From Chloroflexota bacterium (lineage in GTDB: Bacteria; Chloroflexota; Anaerolineae; Anaerolineales; Villigracilaceae), in the NCBI GenBank assembly GCA_029782225.1, contig JAKOVF010000334.1, forward strand, positions 1 through 43,751: a DNA stretch of 43,751 nucleotides. Direction: 5' to 3'. A program made the translations under genes and the position numbers. Under the pieces are notes generated by a model that was not told the origin of the DNA, did no database searches, and worked only from the letters and a program-made list of their open reading frames with translations. Positions 17,201-23,956 of the stretch are shown in pieces. The number at the start of each line of letters is the position of its first letter. Position 1 is the first letter of the stretch.

Positions 17201-17476
17201 GAGTGGATTTCCAACAGCGCCTGGTTTAGCGGGAGCCGGACTGATTGTGACGATCGCATCGGCCAGCACCTGCGGGCTGTTGGCGTAGTTCGAGTAGGGT
17301 CCAAAGTAGTGTGGGACCTTCGACTCATCTACGGCGCTCATGGGCATAGCCATCGCGTTGTTCCCCGCCTGTGCGCTTGGTTGTGCCTGCGCGCTGACAT
17401 GAACGCTCTGCCCCAATGTGAGCGAAACGATCATCAGCGCCGAAAGAATGATATTGAGAGTTTTACGGTTTAACAT
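11267..17476 (-). CDS. Giant secreted multicopper oxidase with N-terminal beta repeats and six FN3 domains
   Basis: 2069 aa, about three times a normal multicopper oxidase. Order: signal peptide (residues 1-29, cut near VSAQA); a jelly-roll-like region (about 60-250); six repeats with a GSGY...P.V core (about 265-517); then the oxidase. Copper motifs: TLHLHGG (about 715), FYHDHAWGITR (about 778), HPIHWHLFDVQ (about 1348) and HCHILSHEEMDMM (about 1465), so both Type 1 and trinuclear sites look complete. The gap between the second and third motifs is about 560 residues versus about 360 in the neighbour oxidase, meaning large insertions. After about 1482 come six FN3 domains to the C-terminus. 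No sortase motif or final membrane helix is visible, so attachment is unclear. ATG 17476 has AGGAGG 5 bases upstream; a longer in-frame extension to 17611 is not supported. It follows the transposase-derived gene by 58 bp. Substrate unknown; giant oxidases of this type include Mn(II) oxidases, but that is only a possibility. Confidence 0.92.
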   Translation of the reverse strand: MLNRKTLNIILSALMIVSLTLGQSVHVSAQAQPSAQAGNNAMAMPMSAVDESKVPHYFGPYSNYANSPQVLADAIVTISPAPAKPGAVGNPLVDRGNATDYATAPGTLGNVFVVMPNAVLPNGTLSNFQSWNQATAGSSPTPSAGGLFHAYVLRPTGTASQYQVVYDSGELAVPALSNPSVSEVATYAVSPAFAVQAGDVLGFYGQGIPVDVGGGSDILSYPATADTTLATTLAPAQGDTITVGTDPGYPFYSQDRIYSFAATVTPSVVDPGTGAEAAAVVDPKTGGISAVNVTSPGSGYLTAPNVTITSAGVTPTALASATAQISVGVISSISVAESGFGFTTPVVTLSGGNPTPGNEATAVASGFVDNVTIADGGSGYTIQPLVEFSLPQLPGGIQATGLATMDANGAVIAVDVTNPGSGYTSAPTVNIWDGAIGQLPNGSQTTPGVSATVAATIGINQIDVTSGGQGYDSAPTVSILDGGTADLGASAVATVSVRGAVTSITVTAPGAGYLTPGIKKFVDTLPGLGPTAANDLGQYIPVAVPDTTTYPGTDYYEIAVVQYSMKFHRDLPPTLLRGYVQLSTSVVPGAQKPLTNELLNGSKVPALLPDGTQALGVDNPHYLGPAIVATKDKPVRILFRNLLPTGVDGNLFLPVDTTVMGAGAGPNMMTLDANGVPMEMAPDLGSVTDGVRNPMCGMPGQKMPDCYSENRATLHLHGGITPWISDGTPHQWTTPAGENTDYPQGVSVSNVPDMPDPGPGAITFFYTNQQSARLMFYHDHAWGITRLNVYAGEAAAYVLTDPMEQQLLGTGGALEGLGIGTPLIIQDKTFVSKNIAAQDPTWDASRWGGEGSLWAPHVYMPAQNPNDPSGMSSFGRWMYGPWFWPPAKDAKYQPIANPYYNMDPNGPDGIRGTADDWSTPLAVPCDLNDPTTWQYQSDPFCEPPLIPSTTNLSVGMEAFNDTPIVNGTAYPTTNVDPKAYRFRILNAANDRFWNLQWYVADPTTGTLSEVALKASEVAAAQTDPNVFPTPDTTKSPAGPSWIQIGTEGGFLPTPVVIPNQPITWITDPTRFDVGNVDQHSLLLAPAERADVIVDFSQYRGKTLILYNDAPAAFPARVACYDYYTGDPDLSPACAPSTLPGYGPNTRTIMQVKVSTAAPAVAFDRPNTTADRMGTLMAAFAHHLDANGNPAGVFEAGSDPIIVGQAAYNSAYGTNFVASGWCNSPSNPSAKCDGYARIAEGSQPTDKFGFNTLAAPNSKMQIPFEPKAIHDEMNSANFDEWGRMTANLGLEAPGATPLTQNIILYPYVNPATELLDSTALPSSLHVAPISSAADGTQIWKITHNGVDTHPIHWHLFDVQVLNRVTWDNIVMPPDPNELGWKDTVRISPLEDTIVAVRPIVPVLPFAIPDSKRPLNPMMPIGARGSQNGPNGIEAGFNNTDAAGNPIPPIINQVVDFGWEYVFHCHILSHEEMDMMRPVSVHVANGLPDAPVLTFTRGSVILNWTDGTPVDYRNPATWGSPKNEIGFKIERALLDINGNPGAFQVIATALANVTTYTDLTADPAYNYDYRVTAFNKAGNSQSNILLVTALPPADPTNLAATAVDQTHVSLTWTDNATNELGYTVERALVTNGVPGTFSAIDGLGVNANSYTDATASPNTTYAYRVYAYNRGGNSGYSNVAQVTTPDLPPAAPSVLTANLQAGPQIALAWTDNASNETSFVVERSVNGGAFVAFPALPANTVSYIDTAVTAGNTYDYRVMATNAAGPSAYSNTASVNVPALGPAAPSNLAASVLAFPTRVRLTFTDNATNETGFVVERSANGGAFTVLANLPALAGTGGVTYTDSTAVSGNTYAYRVKAVNAGGSSAYSNTVNVTIGSGPAAPSNLTATLLGNPLRIRLTFRDNATNEANFIVERSDNGGAFNQIATVAARTGTGNVTYTDASVVVGNNYSYRVKAVNALGSSAYSNTSAVINIAVPAAPSNAAVTVVRNGTTDRVTLTWTDNATNETSFRIQRSTSAAFTTVNTYNVAANSVTFQQSTARNRTYYYRIQAVNNITGASAWVVFLPSPIVTP
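11270..13030 (-). repeat. Six tandem fibronectin type III domains encoded in the giant oxidase
   Basis: Each unit of about 90-105 residues has the FN3 pattern: a proline start (PAAPSNL), W/F-TDNATNE at strand C, VERS..GGAF, a TYTD turn, and Y.YRV.A.N..G.S.YSN before the last strand. Five of the six share the TDNA-[TS]-NE core, and neighbouring units 4 and 5 (counted from the N-terminus) are alike enough at DNA level to suggest recent duplication. The first unit (nearest the oxidase domain) is the most divergent, with an insertion. Such arrays act as spacers or bind polysaccharide in secreted bacterial enzymes. Confidence 0.9.
15925..16680 (-). repeat. Six GSGY-type beta repeats in the N-terminal part of the giant oxidase
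   Basis: About 40-45-residue units centred on PGSGYLTAPNVTI, SGFGFTTPVVTL, GGSGYTIQPLVEF, PGSGYTSAPTVNI, GGQGYDSAPTVSI and PGAGYLTPGIKKF, each preceded by a short [A/G]-[V/I]-x-x-[I/V]-x-V strand and followed by an Ala/Thr-rich 'ASATAT'-like strand. The pattern is that of repeats seen in phage tail fibres and large surface proteins. They would form an extended beta structure between the leader domain and the catalytic part. Confidence 0.75.
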
Positions 17477-17534
17477 GCTTCCTCCTGAGAAGAGTATGTG
17501 AAAATTGCCTGAATTGATATGAAATGACGAACAT

Positions 17535-18380
17535 TTATCCCAGTTGCCTCCTTGTTGCCGACTTCGTACAGGAGCTGCAGTTATGCAGGTCCAGGGTCTC
17601 GTTTTCATCATCGATCACCTGGGACATCTTTTGGAGCTCCTGCCACCCTACTTGATGCAATGTTTTAATCTCTTCCAGATCGTTGATCCCCTTCGGACCT
17701 GACTGATCTATCTGCTCGAGGAGATAATGGATATCGTCGGAAATCTCCTTCGTGCGGAATGATTTCTGTGCCGTCTGCCTGGCGAATAAAAATCCCTGTG
17801 GGACACTGTTGTATCGGCCATACCAGTGGGGCAGGGCGATCTTTTGCAGCCACTCTGGATATCGGAGGGCCAGGATTTCCAGCGCCTGGCGAATCGCTTC
17901 CCGCAGGTAACCAATACGGTTGATGGCCTCTACGACTTCCAGAACATGCAGGCATTTGAAATCCTGAGGTCCCTGGCGGCCGGACTGTCTTAGCTGGCGG
18001 AGCCGGTCGATCAGTTTTTGGAAATCGAACTGACGGAGCGGATCGGAGAGCACTTCGCTGCGGAACTGGCACAAGGCGCACTCGTGGAATACGGGTGCCT
18101 GGACAGGCAGATGCAGCGCGAATTTCCAGTCGATCCGTGATCGGATGGCATCCATGGCCTGCGGATCGATCAATCCCTCCAGGGCCTGAAAGAAAGTGAC
18201 CAGTGGAAAGATCGCATCTTCCATCCCGTTGCCTGATAACTGTTTCGGTTGGATTTCCTTCAAAATGGTTTCCAATTGTTCTCCAACCTGGATGTAGAAA
18301 TTGTCAGAGCCAAAAACGGCTCTCGCATTGCGAGCCGTTTCTCTCGGGATGGGCGGGATCTCATTCCAACTACCGGTCAT
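17535..18380 (-). CDS. Truncated IS1182-type transposase-derived protein, catalytically dead
   Basis: 281 aa. Nearly the whole length lines up, from memory of the family, with the N-terminal half of IS1182-type transposases (about 500-550 aa): IPPIPRETARNARAVF at the start, FFQALEGLIDPQAMDAIRSR and IDWKFALHLPV (DUF772, about residues 65-112), CQFRSEVLSD, then HVLEVVEAINRIGYLREAIRQAL and PEWLQKIALPHWYGRY. Where active enzymes have T-D-S-T before HVL (the first DDE aspartate), this protein has FKCL, and all of the rest of the catalytic domain is missing, replaced by a short tail with CSSC. The ORF is unbroken, so it may be a domesticated DNA-binding protein, or a recent stump. No terminal inverted repeats were found. 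It starts 149 bp past the regulator terminator and ends 58 bp before the giant oxidase gene, suggesting shared transcription. Confidence 0.75.
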   Translation of the reverse strand: MTGSWNEIPPIPRETARNARAVFGSDNFYIQVGEQLETILKEIQPKQLSGNGMEDAIFPLVTFFQALEGLIDPQAMDAIRSRIDWKFALHLPVQAPVFHECALCQFRSEVLSDPLRQFDFQKLIDRLRQLRQSGRQGPQDFKCLHVLEVVEAINRIGYLREAIRQALEILALRYPEWLQKIALPHWYGRYNSVPQGFLFARQTAQKSFRTKEISDDIHYLLEQIDQSGPKGINDLEEIKTLHQVGWQELQKMSQVIDDENETLDLHNCSSCTKSATRRQLG

Positions 18381-18528
18381 GACATTTCCAAATGGTGCCA
18401 GGGATGCAGGGCCTCGAAGTTCACGTCAGCTTTCATTTTTGTCAGTTCTACTTTACAGCAACTTAATATTTCTGTAATCTGTAGATAGCCACAAATTTCA
18501 CGAGCGAATTTTAGGGAAAAATCCGCAT

Positions 18529-18566
18529 AAAAAAAAGCCCCGCTCGTAGTTTCTACGGGCGGGGCT
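18529..18566 (-). terminator. Intrinsic terminator of the kinase/regulator operon
   Basis: AGCCCCGCTCGTAG (18537-18550) pairs with CTACGGGCGGGGCT (18553-18566), a 14-bp stem with a single mismatch and a very tight loop. The A-run at 18529-18536 is a U-run on the minus-strand RNA. It lies about 20 bp beyond the response regulator stop at 18588 and separates the two-component genes from the transposase-derived gene. Confidence 0.93.
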
Positions 18567-18587
18567 GGTATGAATTACCGGTGGGAT

Positions 18588-19232
18588 TTAGATCAGGTGG
18601 TTCTCCTCAGCATATCGCATCAGCTCGACGCGGCTGCGCAGGTTCAGCTTGGCAGTGAGGTTGCCGCGGTGATATTCAACTGTTCGGACACTGATGTTCA
18701 AGCGTTCTGCGGCCTCGTTGTTCGTGTAACCTTGTGCAATCAAGCGCAAAACCTCAATCTCGCGGGATGTCAATGGTTCGGGCAGGAACCTTTCCGCCTG
18801 GACTGCCGGAGCCTTGTTGCTCTCCATCAGGAGCAGACGCGCCATGGCCGGGTGCACGTACAGATCATCGCGCAGCACTGTTTGAATGGCATTGATCAAC
18901 TCGGACTTAATCGCCCGTTTGAGGATATATCCCATTGCTCCGGAGCGGATCGCTTCCTGCATCAGCCCTTTGTCCTCGTGAACGGTCAGGATCAGGATGC
19001 GGGCTTCAGGAACCAATTGTTTGATCCGCCGCGTCGCCTCTATTCCGCCGGAATCCGGCATGCTGACATCCATCAAAACCACATCCGGGCGTTTCTCAAC
19101 GGCTTGCGAAACCGCGCTGTTCTCATCATCAGCTTCTCCCACCACCTCCATCCCCGGTTCCGCGTTCAGGAGAGCGACCAGCCCTGCCCGCAGCACACCA
19201 TGGTCATCTGCGACCACTATGCGTATCGCCAT
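18588..19232 (-). CDS. LuxR-type (NarL/FixJ) response regulator
   Basis: 214 aa. Receiver at residues 1-120: acidic pair ADD (D9, D10), phospho-acceptor D55 in VVLMDVSMPD, Thr in ILILTVHED and Lys in YILKRA. The C-terminal LuxR helix-turn-helix starts at about residue 150: LTSREIEVLRLIAQGYTNNEAAERLNISVRTVEYHRGNLTAKL. It is a DNA-binding transcription regulator activated by phosphorylation. Its start lies inside the end of the kinase gene (29-base overlap), so the pair is translated together and is a cognate two-component system. Likely targets, by position, are the downstream oxidase genes; this is inference. Confidence 0.95.
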   Translation of the reverse strand: MAIRIVVADDHGVLRAGLVALLNAEPGMEVVGEADDENSAVSQAVEKRPDVVLMDVSMPDSGGIEATRRIKQLVPEARILILTVHEDKGLMQEAIRSGAMGYILKRAIKSELINAIQTVLRDDLYVHPAMARLLLMESNKAPAVQAERFLPEPLTSREIEVLRLIAQGYTNNEAAERLNISVRTVEYHRGNLTAKLNLRSRVELMRYAEENHLI

Positions 19233-22200
19233 GTTTTACCTCCATCATTATAGTTGTCCCCTTTCCGGGTGCGCTTTCGATCAAGAGCCTTCCATCGATC
19301 ATCTCTGCGCGTTCCCGCATCCCGAACAGCCCCAGGCGCTCGCTGTTGGAGGCTGCCTCGGTGTCAAATCCAACCCCATCATCTTCGACAATCACGATCA
19401 GCTTGTCATCCCGTCTGGTCAAAACCACGTCCACGCGGGTGGCGTGAGCGTGACGTACAACATTCGTCAGCGCTTCCTGCACGATCCGATAAAGAACGGT
19501 TTCCACATTGGCAGGCAGGCGTTCAAGTGCTTTGGCAGACCTGAAACTAACCTTTAAGCCGTGGGTCTCACCGACCGATTCCACATGCTGGCGCAGCGCT
19601 GCAACCAGTCCCACGTGGTCAAGGCGGGCCGGGCGTAACGCCATCGCCACACGATGCAGATTCTCCAGGACTTGATTCAGGGAGCTTTCCAGTTTGGGAA
19701 TCTTGCTGAGCACCACTTCAGGCTGGGACGCGTTTTGCTCCAACATGCGGAGTTCAACCATCATGGCAGTTAACATCTGGCCGGCCTCATCGTGCAGTTC
19801 CCGCGAGATGTACAGCCGCTCACTTTCCTGGATTTCCACCAGGCGGCGCGATAGGGATTGCAGACGTTCGCTGCCCGCCCTCACCTGTTCAAACAGCCAG
19901 GCGTTCTGGATGGCAACCGCCGCATGAGCTGCAAAAGCCACCAAGTGACTGGACATTTCCTCGGTGAAAAAGCCCGGTTGTTCCGCGAACAAATTGACAA
20001 AACCGATCACCCGTTGCTCCGCCAGCAGAGGAGCAGATAGGAATGAACGACTCCAGGCCAATCCGCTCAACGTAAACCAACCGGGCTCTTGTTGCGTATC
20101 TGCGATCAGAACAGGCCGACCCGACTGGCGCATTTTCTTCAGCACGGGAAAATCGCTCAGTGAAAAGTGCTGCTTGAGGTCTGTCTGCAAATCCGGAAGA
20201 TCCAGAGTTCCCTGGCGGCTGCCTTCATAGAAGGATTCCCCATCCAGGAGCATCACATCCGCGAACTGATAGGGGATGACGCCCTTGATCTGTTCCAGAA
20301 TGAGCGACAGCAACTCCTCCAATTTCACGCTTTTATCAAGGACGAGTGCTGCCTCCACCAGAGCTTCTGAGAATTGCCGCTGTTTATGTTCGGCCGTGCT
20401 GATTGCCTGCAGTTCGAGGTTGCGGCGTTCCAACTCTTCTTCCGCGTGTTTGCGCTGGGTAATATCCTGTTTGACGGCGATGAAGTGTGAGATTTGACCG
20501 TTCTCGTCGCGCACCGGAGTAATGGTCTGTTCTTCCACGTAGAGGCTGCCATCCTTGTGCCGGTTGACGATTTCGCCCCGCCATACAAGCCCTGAGCGGA
20601 TCGTTTTCCACATCTTACGGTAATACTCGTCATCTTGTTGGCCTGACTTAAGAATACGCATGTTCTGACCGATCAGTTCGGCTACATCATAACCACTGAT
20701 CTGAGGCAGGGCGGGATTGGTCCATTGAATGGTGCCCCTGCGATCTGTGATGACGATCCCGTTCGCCGCTGCCTCCATGGCCGTGGTGCGGATGCGGAGT
20801 TGCCGTTCGATCTCTTTGCGTTCGGCAATTTCTCTTAGCAGCTCCTGGTTGGCAAACGCGAGCTCCCGGGTCCGTTCCTTGACGCGCAGCTCGAGTTCAT
20901 CGTGCGCCCGGCGCAACGCCTCTTCCATTTGCCTGCGCTGGGTAATATCGCGGTTGGAGGCGCGCCTTCCTAAACGGCGGCCCTCATTGTCGAGGACGAG
21001 CCGGCAGGCATGACCCAGCCAGCGCTCCTGACCATCACGTCTGATGATGCGGAATTCCATTTCACATGGCTCCTCATTCAGCAGGTCATCATGATAGTGC
21101 CTGGTCAGTCGTTCCCGGTCTTCCGGATGAACGATCCGCAGGAATAGGTCCGGGTCTTCGTCAAACGCTTCGCGCGAGTAGCCTGTGATGGCTTCGCAGG
21201 AGGGGGAGATATAGTAAAAATGATTGTTGGCGCCGCGCCAGTATTCCCAGTCATAGGTAAAGTCAGAGACAATGCGGAATCGCTCTGCTGCCTCGCGCAG
21301 CGCATCGTCTGCCGCTTTCCGCTCTGTAATATCATGCACCATTCCCACGGAGCGGATGACACGGCCATGTTCATCACGGAAGTGTTCGCATTTCTCATGG
21401 ACGAAGCGGATCTCGCCGCTGGGCCGTCTGACGACGCGGTGTTCGATCTCGTAACTGTCTCTGCCCGCGCGTACGGATTCTGCATAGGCATTGTCCACAG
21501 CGGCTCGGTCATCCGGATGCACAGCCTCCAGGAAACCTTCATAGGTGGAGTCAAATTCCTGTGGCTGAAGCCCAAATATTCGATAGGTCTCATCAGACCA
21601 GGTGAGCCGGTTGTTTTCGAGGTCCAGATCCCAACTGCCGAGATGAGCGATCTCCTGCGCGCGGTTCAGCCGCTCCTCACTCTGCCGAAGCGCATCTTCT
21701 GCGCGCCTGCGTATGTGGATCTCCTCCTCCAGTTCAGAGATGGCGATCCGCAATTCCTCAGTGCGTTCCTCCACGCGCAGTTCCAGCTCATCGTTCGCTC
21801 TGCGCAGTTCCTCCTCATCGCGCTTGTGCTCGGTGATATCCTTGCCGGTCGCGACAAAATGCGTGATTTCCCCTTCCAGGTTTCTGAGCGGGGTGATGAT
21901 TTTGGCTTCGTAGAACAATTCGCCATTCTTTTTGCAATTGGCGATCTCCCCGTGAAAGGCCTGCCCGCCGAGGATCCTCTCCCACAGCTCGCGATAAAAG
22001 TTGACATCGTGAAGACCGGACTTAAGGATCCTGGGGGTATTGCCAAGCGCTTCCTCCTTTGTGTAGCCGGTCAGGTGCTCAAAAGCGGGGTTGACATATT
22101 CGATCACGCCTTCACGGTTCGTGACCACCACGCTATCGTCCGTCTGTTCAACAATGCGGGATAGCCGGCGGATCACTTTCTCGGCCTTTCTATACTCCGT

Positions 22201-23769
22201 CATGTCAGTGCTATAAAGGAAGGCCAGGCCGCGTTCAGGCTCACCATGAATGGTCCAGAGTAGATTGAGTTCACCGAGCCGTGTATCCGCGACTTGCTGA
22301 GTTGTTCCTTCGGTGATGCACGTGCCCAGGTCAAAATTCCTCAAGTCAGGTACCAGCTCCGCGAGGAATGCCCCTCTGCGGAGTCCCCACGCTGCGGCGG
22401 CCGGGTTCGTTGTCCGAATCAATCCGCTTGCGTCCACTTGCAGGACAGCGTCCGGATTGAGGGCCGGAAAGAGCGCCATCTCACGAACCTGTTTCTCAGC
22501 CCGCTGGCGTTCAATGCGTTCACGCAGGGCATTGATGCCGAATTCCAGGTCGCTTGCCAGCTCGCTCAGTTGATGCACTTCTTCAGGATCAAACGCATCC
22601 GGCGACTGAGAGTAGATGGTCAGCGCGCCGAAAACGGAGTTACCTGCCCGCAGCGGCAGCGCAATGCTCGACTGGTAATCGCGCTTCGCCGCCAGCTCGC
22701 GCCAGGGCGACATACTCGGATTGATCAGGGAATTCTGGTTGACCTGTATGCGGCCGGTCCTGATCGCAGTGCCGGTCGGACCGCGGCCCCGGTCTGCATC
22801 TGCCCAGGAGATTTGCGCCTGGCTGAGATAGCCATCTTCAAACCCGGCCAGCGCCACGGGGCGGACGCTGCTGGCCTCATCCTGTTCTGCATACCCGACC
22901 CAGGCCATGCGATAGCCGCCCGTGTCAACGATGATTTCGCACATCTCCTGCACGAGATCCGCCTCATTCTCTGCGCGGACCAGCACCTCATTGCAGCGGC
23001 TGATCATCTTGAGGGCACGGTTGAACCGCCTTAACTGTTCCTCGGACCGCTTTCTCTCGGTGATGTCGGTGATGCTTGCGAGGATGGAGGCCTTCCCGTC
23101 CAGTTCAAGCGCTTCGCTTGAGATCAGAACTGTATGAATCTCGCCCGACTTGCGGCGAGCCTCCACTTCGCGGTCACGGACGCCTTCCTCTGCAAGCAGT
23201 TGCCGGGCGACCGTTTCCTGAATGAGCCTGACTCGTTCCTCTGTATTCACATACAGGTTTAGGTCGATGGATGTATGGCCAATGACCTCCTGGCGCTCAT
23301 AACCAAACAAATGGAGGAAACTCCGATTGACATCCAGAAAATGACCGTCCTCAATGCGCGTAATACATAAAGCCGCGGGGCTGGAGTGAAAGGCTTTAAT
23401 GAACCGCTCTTCGGAATGACGCAGCGCTTCTTCGGCCTGGCGTCGCTCTTCGATATGACGTAAGAGTGGTTTGAGCGAAAAGTTGTAGACGAGCGGGAAG
23501 ATCATGATGACCATGATGCTGGCGTCGATCATGGTCTGGATGGAATAAGGCAGCACTTGGAGACGGTAAACTACGATCATGGCCACGATCTCCGCCAGGA
23601 AGATTCCGCCGATCGTAATCGCCAGGAAACGGATCGGTGAAAAAATCTTTCCGGCATCGTGCGGTGGCACAGGCTGGGTAGCGGAAATGCCCGCGGGCGA
23701 TGAATCCATCACTGGCGCCCTCCCGCTCTCGGCCTGGTTCAGTGTGTCTCTGTTCTCTTGATCGTTCAT
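19204..23769 (-). CDS. Large hybrid-sensing histidine kinase: 2 TM, six PAS, two GAF, HisKA_3, HATPase
   Basis: 1521 aa. Two membrane helices near the N-terminus (about 46-68 and 78-98) with almost no loop between, so sensing is probably cytoplasmic. Then PAS1 (about 115-240), GAF1 (245-405), PAS2 (430-540), PAS3 (545-665), a coiled coil, PAS4 (710-835), PAS5 (840-970), a coiled coil, PAS6 (1005-1125) and GAF2 (1135-1300), followed by a NarX-type HisKA_3 dimerisation domain with RELHDEAGQML (phospho-His about 1323) and an ATPase domain with the N-box VRHAHATRV and the G1 box EDDGVGFD. Linkers like ITDITERKRSEEQ are typical PAC ends. Start: ATG 23769 with GAGGT 5 bases upstream; GTG 23844, also with a GAGG, would add 25 residues. 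It overlaps its response regulator. The ligands of the PAS/GAF domains are unknown. Confidence 0.93.
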   Translation of the reverse strand: MNDQENRDTLNQAESGRAPVMDSSPAGISATQPVPPHDAGKIFSPIRFLAITIGGIFLAEIVAMIVVYRLQVLPYSIQTMIDASIMVIMIFPLVYNFSLKPLLRHIEERRQAEEALRHSEERFIKAFHSSPAALCITRIEDGHFLDVNRSFLHLFGYERQEVIGHTSIDLNLYVNTEERVRLIQETVARQLLAEEGVRDREVEARRKSGEIHTVLISSEALELDGKASILASITDITERKRSEEQLRRFNRALKMISRCNEVLVRAENEADLVQEMCEIIVDTGGYRMAWVGYAEQDEASSVRPVALAGFEDGYLSQAQISWADADRGRGPTGTAIRTGRIQVNQNSLINPSMSPWRELAAKRDYQSSIALPLRAGNSVFGALTIYSQSPDAFDPEEVHQLSELASDLEFGINALRERIERQRAEKQVREMALFPALNPDAVLQVDASGLIRTTNPAAAAWGLRRGAFLAELVPDLRNFDLGTCITEGTTQQVADTRLGELNLLWTIHGEPERGLAFLYSTDMTEYRKAEKVIRRLSRIVEQTDDSVVVTNREGVIEYVNPAFEHLTGYTKEEALGNTPRILKSGLHDVNFYRELWERILGGQAFHGEIANCKKNGELFYEAKIITPLRNLEGEITHFVATGKDITEHKRDEEELRRANDELELRVEERTEELRIAISELEEEIHIRRRAEDALRQSEERLNRAQEIAHLGSWDLDLENNRLTWSDETYRIFGLQPQEFDSTYEGFLEAVHPDDRAAVDNAYAESVRAGRDSYEIEHRVVRRPSGEIRFVHEKCEHFRDEHGRVIRSVGMVHDITERKAADDALREAAERFRIVSDFTYDWEYWRGANNHFYYISPSCEAITGYSREAFDEDPDLFLRIVHPEDRERLTRHYHDDLLNEEPCEMEFRIIRRDGQERWLGHACRLVLDNEGRRLGRRASNRDITQRRQMEEALRRAHDELELRVKERTRELAFANQELLREIAERKEIERQLRIRTTAMEAAANGIVITDRRGTIQWTNPALPQISGYDVAELIGQNMRILKSGQQDDEYYRKMWKTIRSGLVWRGEIVNRHKDGSLYVEEQTITPVRDENGQISHFIAVKQDITQRKHAEEELERRNLELQAISTAEHKQRQFSEALVEAALVLDKSVKLEELLSLILEQIKGVIPYQFADVMLLDGESFYEGSRQGTLDLPDLQTDLKQHFSLSDFPVLKKMRQSGRPVLIADTQQEPGWFTLSGLAWSRSFLSAPLLAEQRVIGFVNLFAEQPGFFTEEMSSHLVAFAAHAAVAIQNAWLFEQVRAGSERLQSLSRRLVEIQESERLYISRELHDEAGQMLTAMMVELRMLEQNASQPEVVLSKIPKLESSLNQVLENLHRVAMALRPARLDHVGLVAALRQHVESVGETHGLKVSFRSAKALERLPANVETVLYRIVQEALTNVVRHAHATRVDVVLTRRDDKLIVIVEDDGVGFDTEAASNSERLGLFGMRERAEMIDGRLLIESAPGKGTTIMMEVKHGDTHSGRR

Positions 23770-23956
23770 GTGAACCTCAAACCCCTGAGATCCAAGGTGC
23801 GGTCTCTTTGACTTTTCTTTAGAATGGAGTGGCTCGAATTTCACCCAGCCTCAAACTTGTAAGTATACTCGCCCGTGCCCCCTATTGTAGATGAATGCGA
23901 TTTAGTGTGTCAACATGGTAAATGTCACATCTTGGCGACTGTGCTCGTCGTCCCGG

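Noticed and set aside
11267..17476. Confident call of Mn(II) oxidase
   Set aside because: Size and FN3 content are only suggestive; substrate cannot be decided from motifs.
17477..17611. 45-residue N-terminal extension of the giant oxidase
   Set aside because: The internal ATG 17476 has AGGAGG and begins a classical signal peptide; the extension overlaps the previous gene's end.
17535..18380. Complete insertion sequence
   Set aside because: Only the N-terminal half of a transposase is present and neither terminal inverted repeats nor target-site duplications could be seen around it.
21220..23034. Plus-strand ORFs of 314 and 246 aa over the large kinase
   Set aside because: Antisense to well-conserved PAS and GAF domains, without plausible starts.
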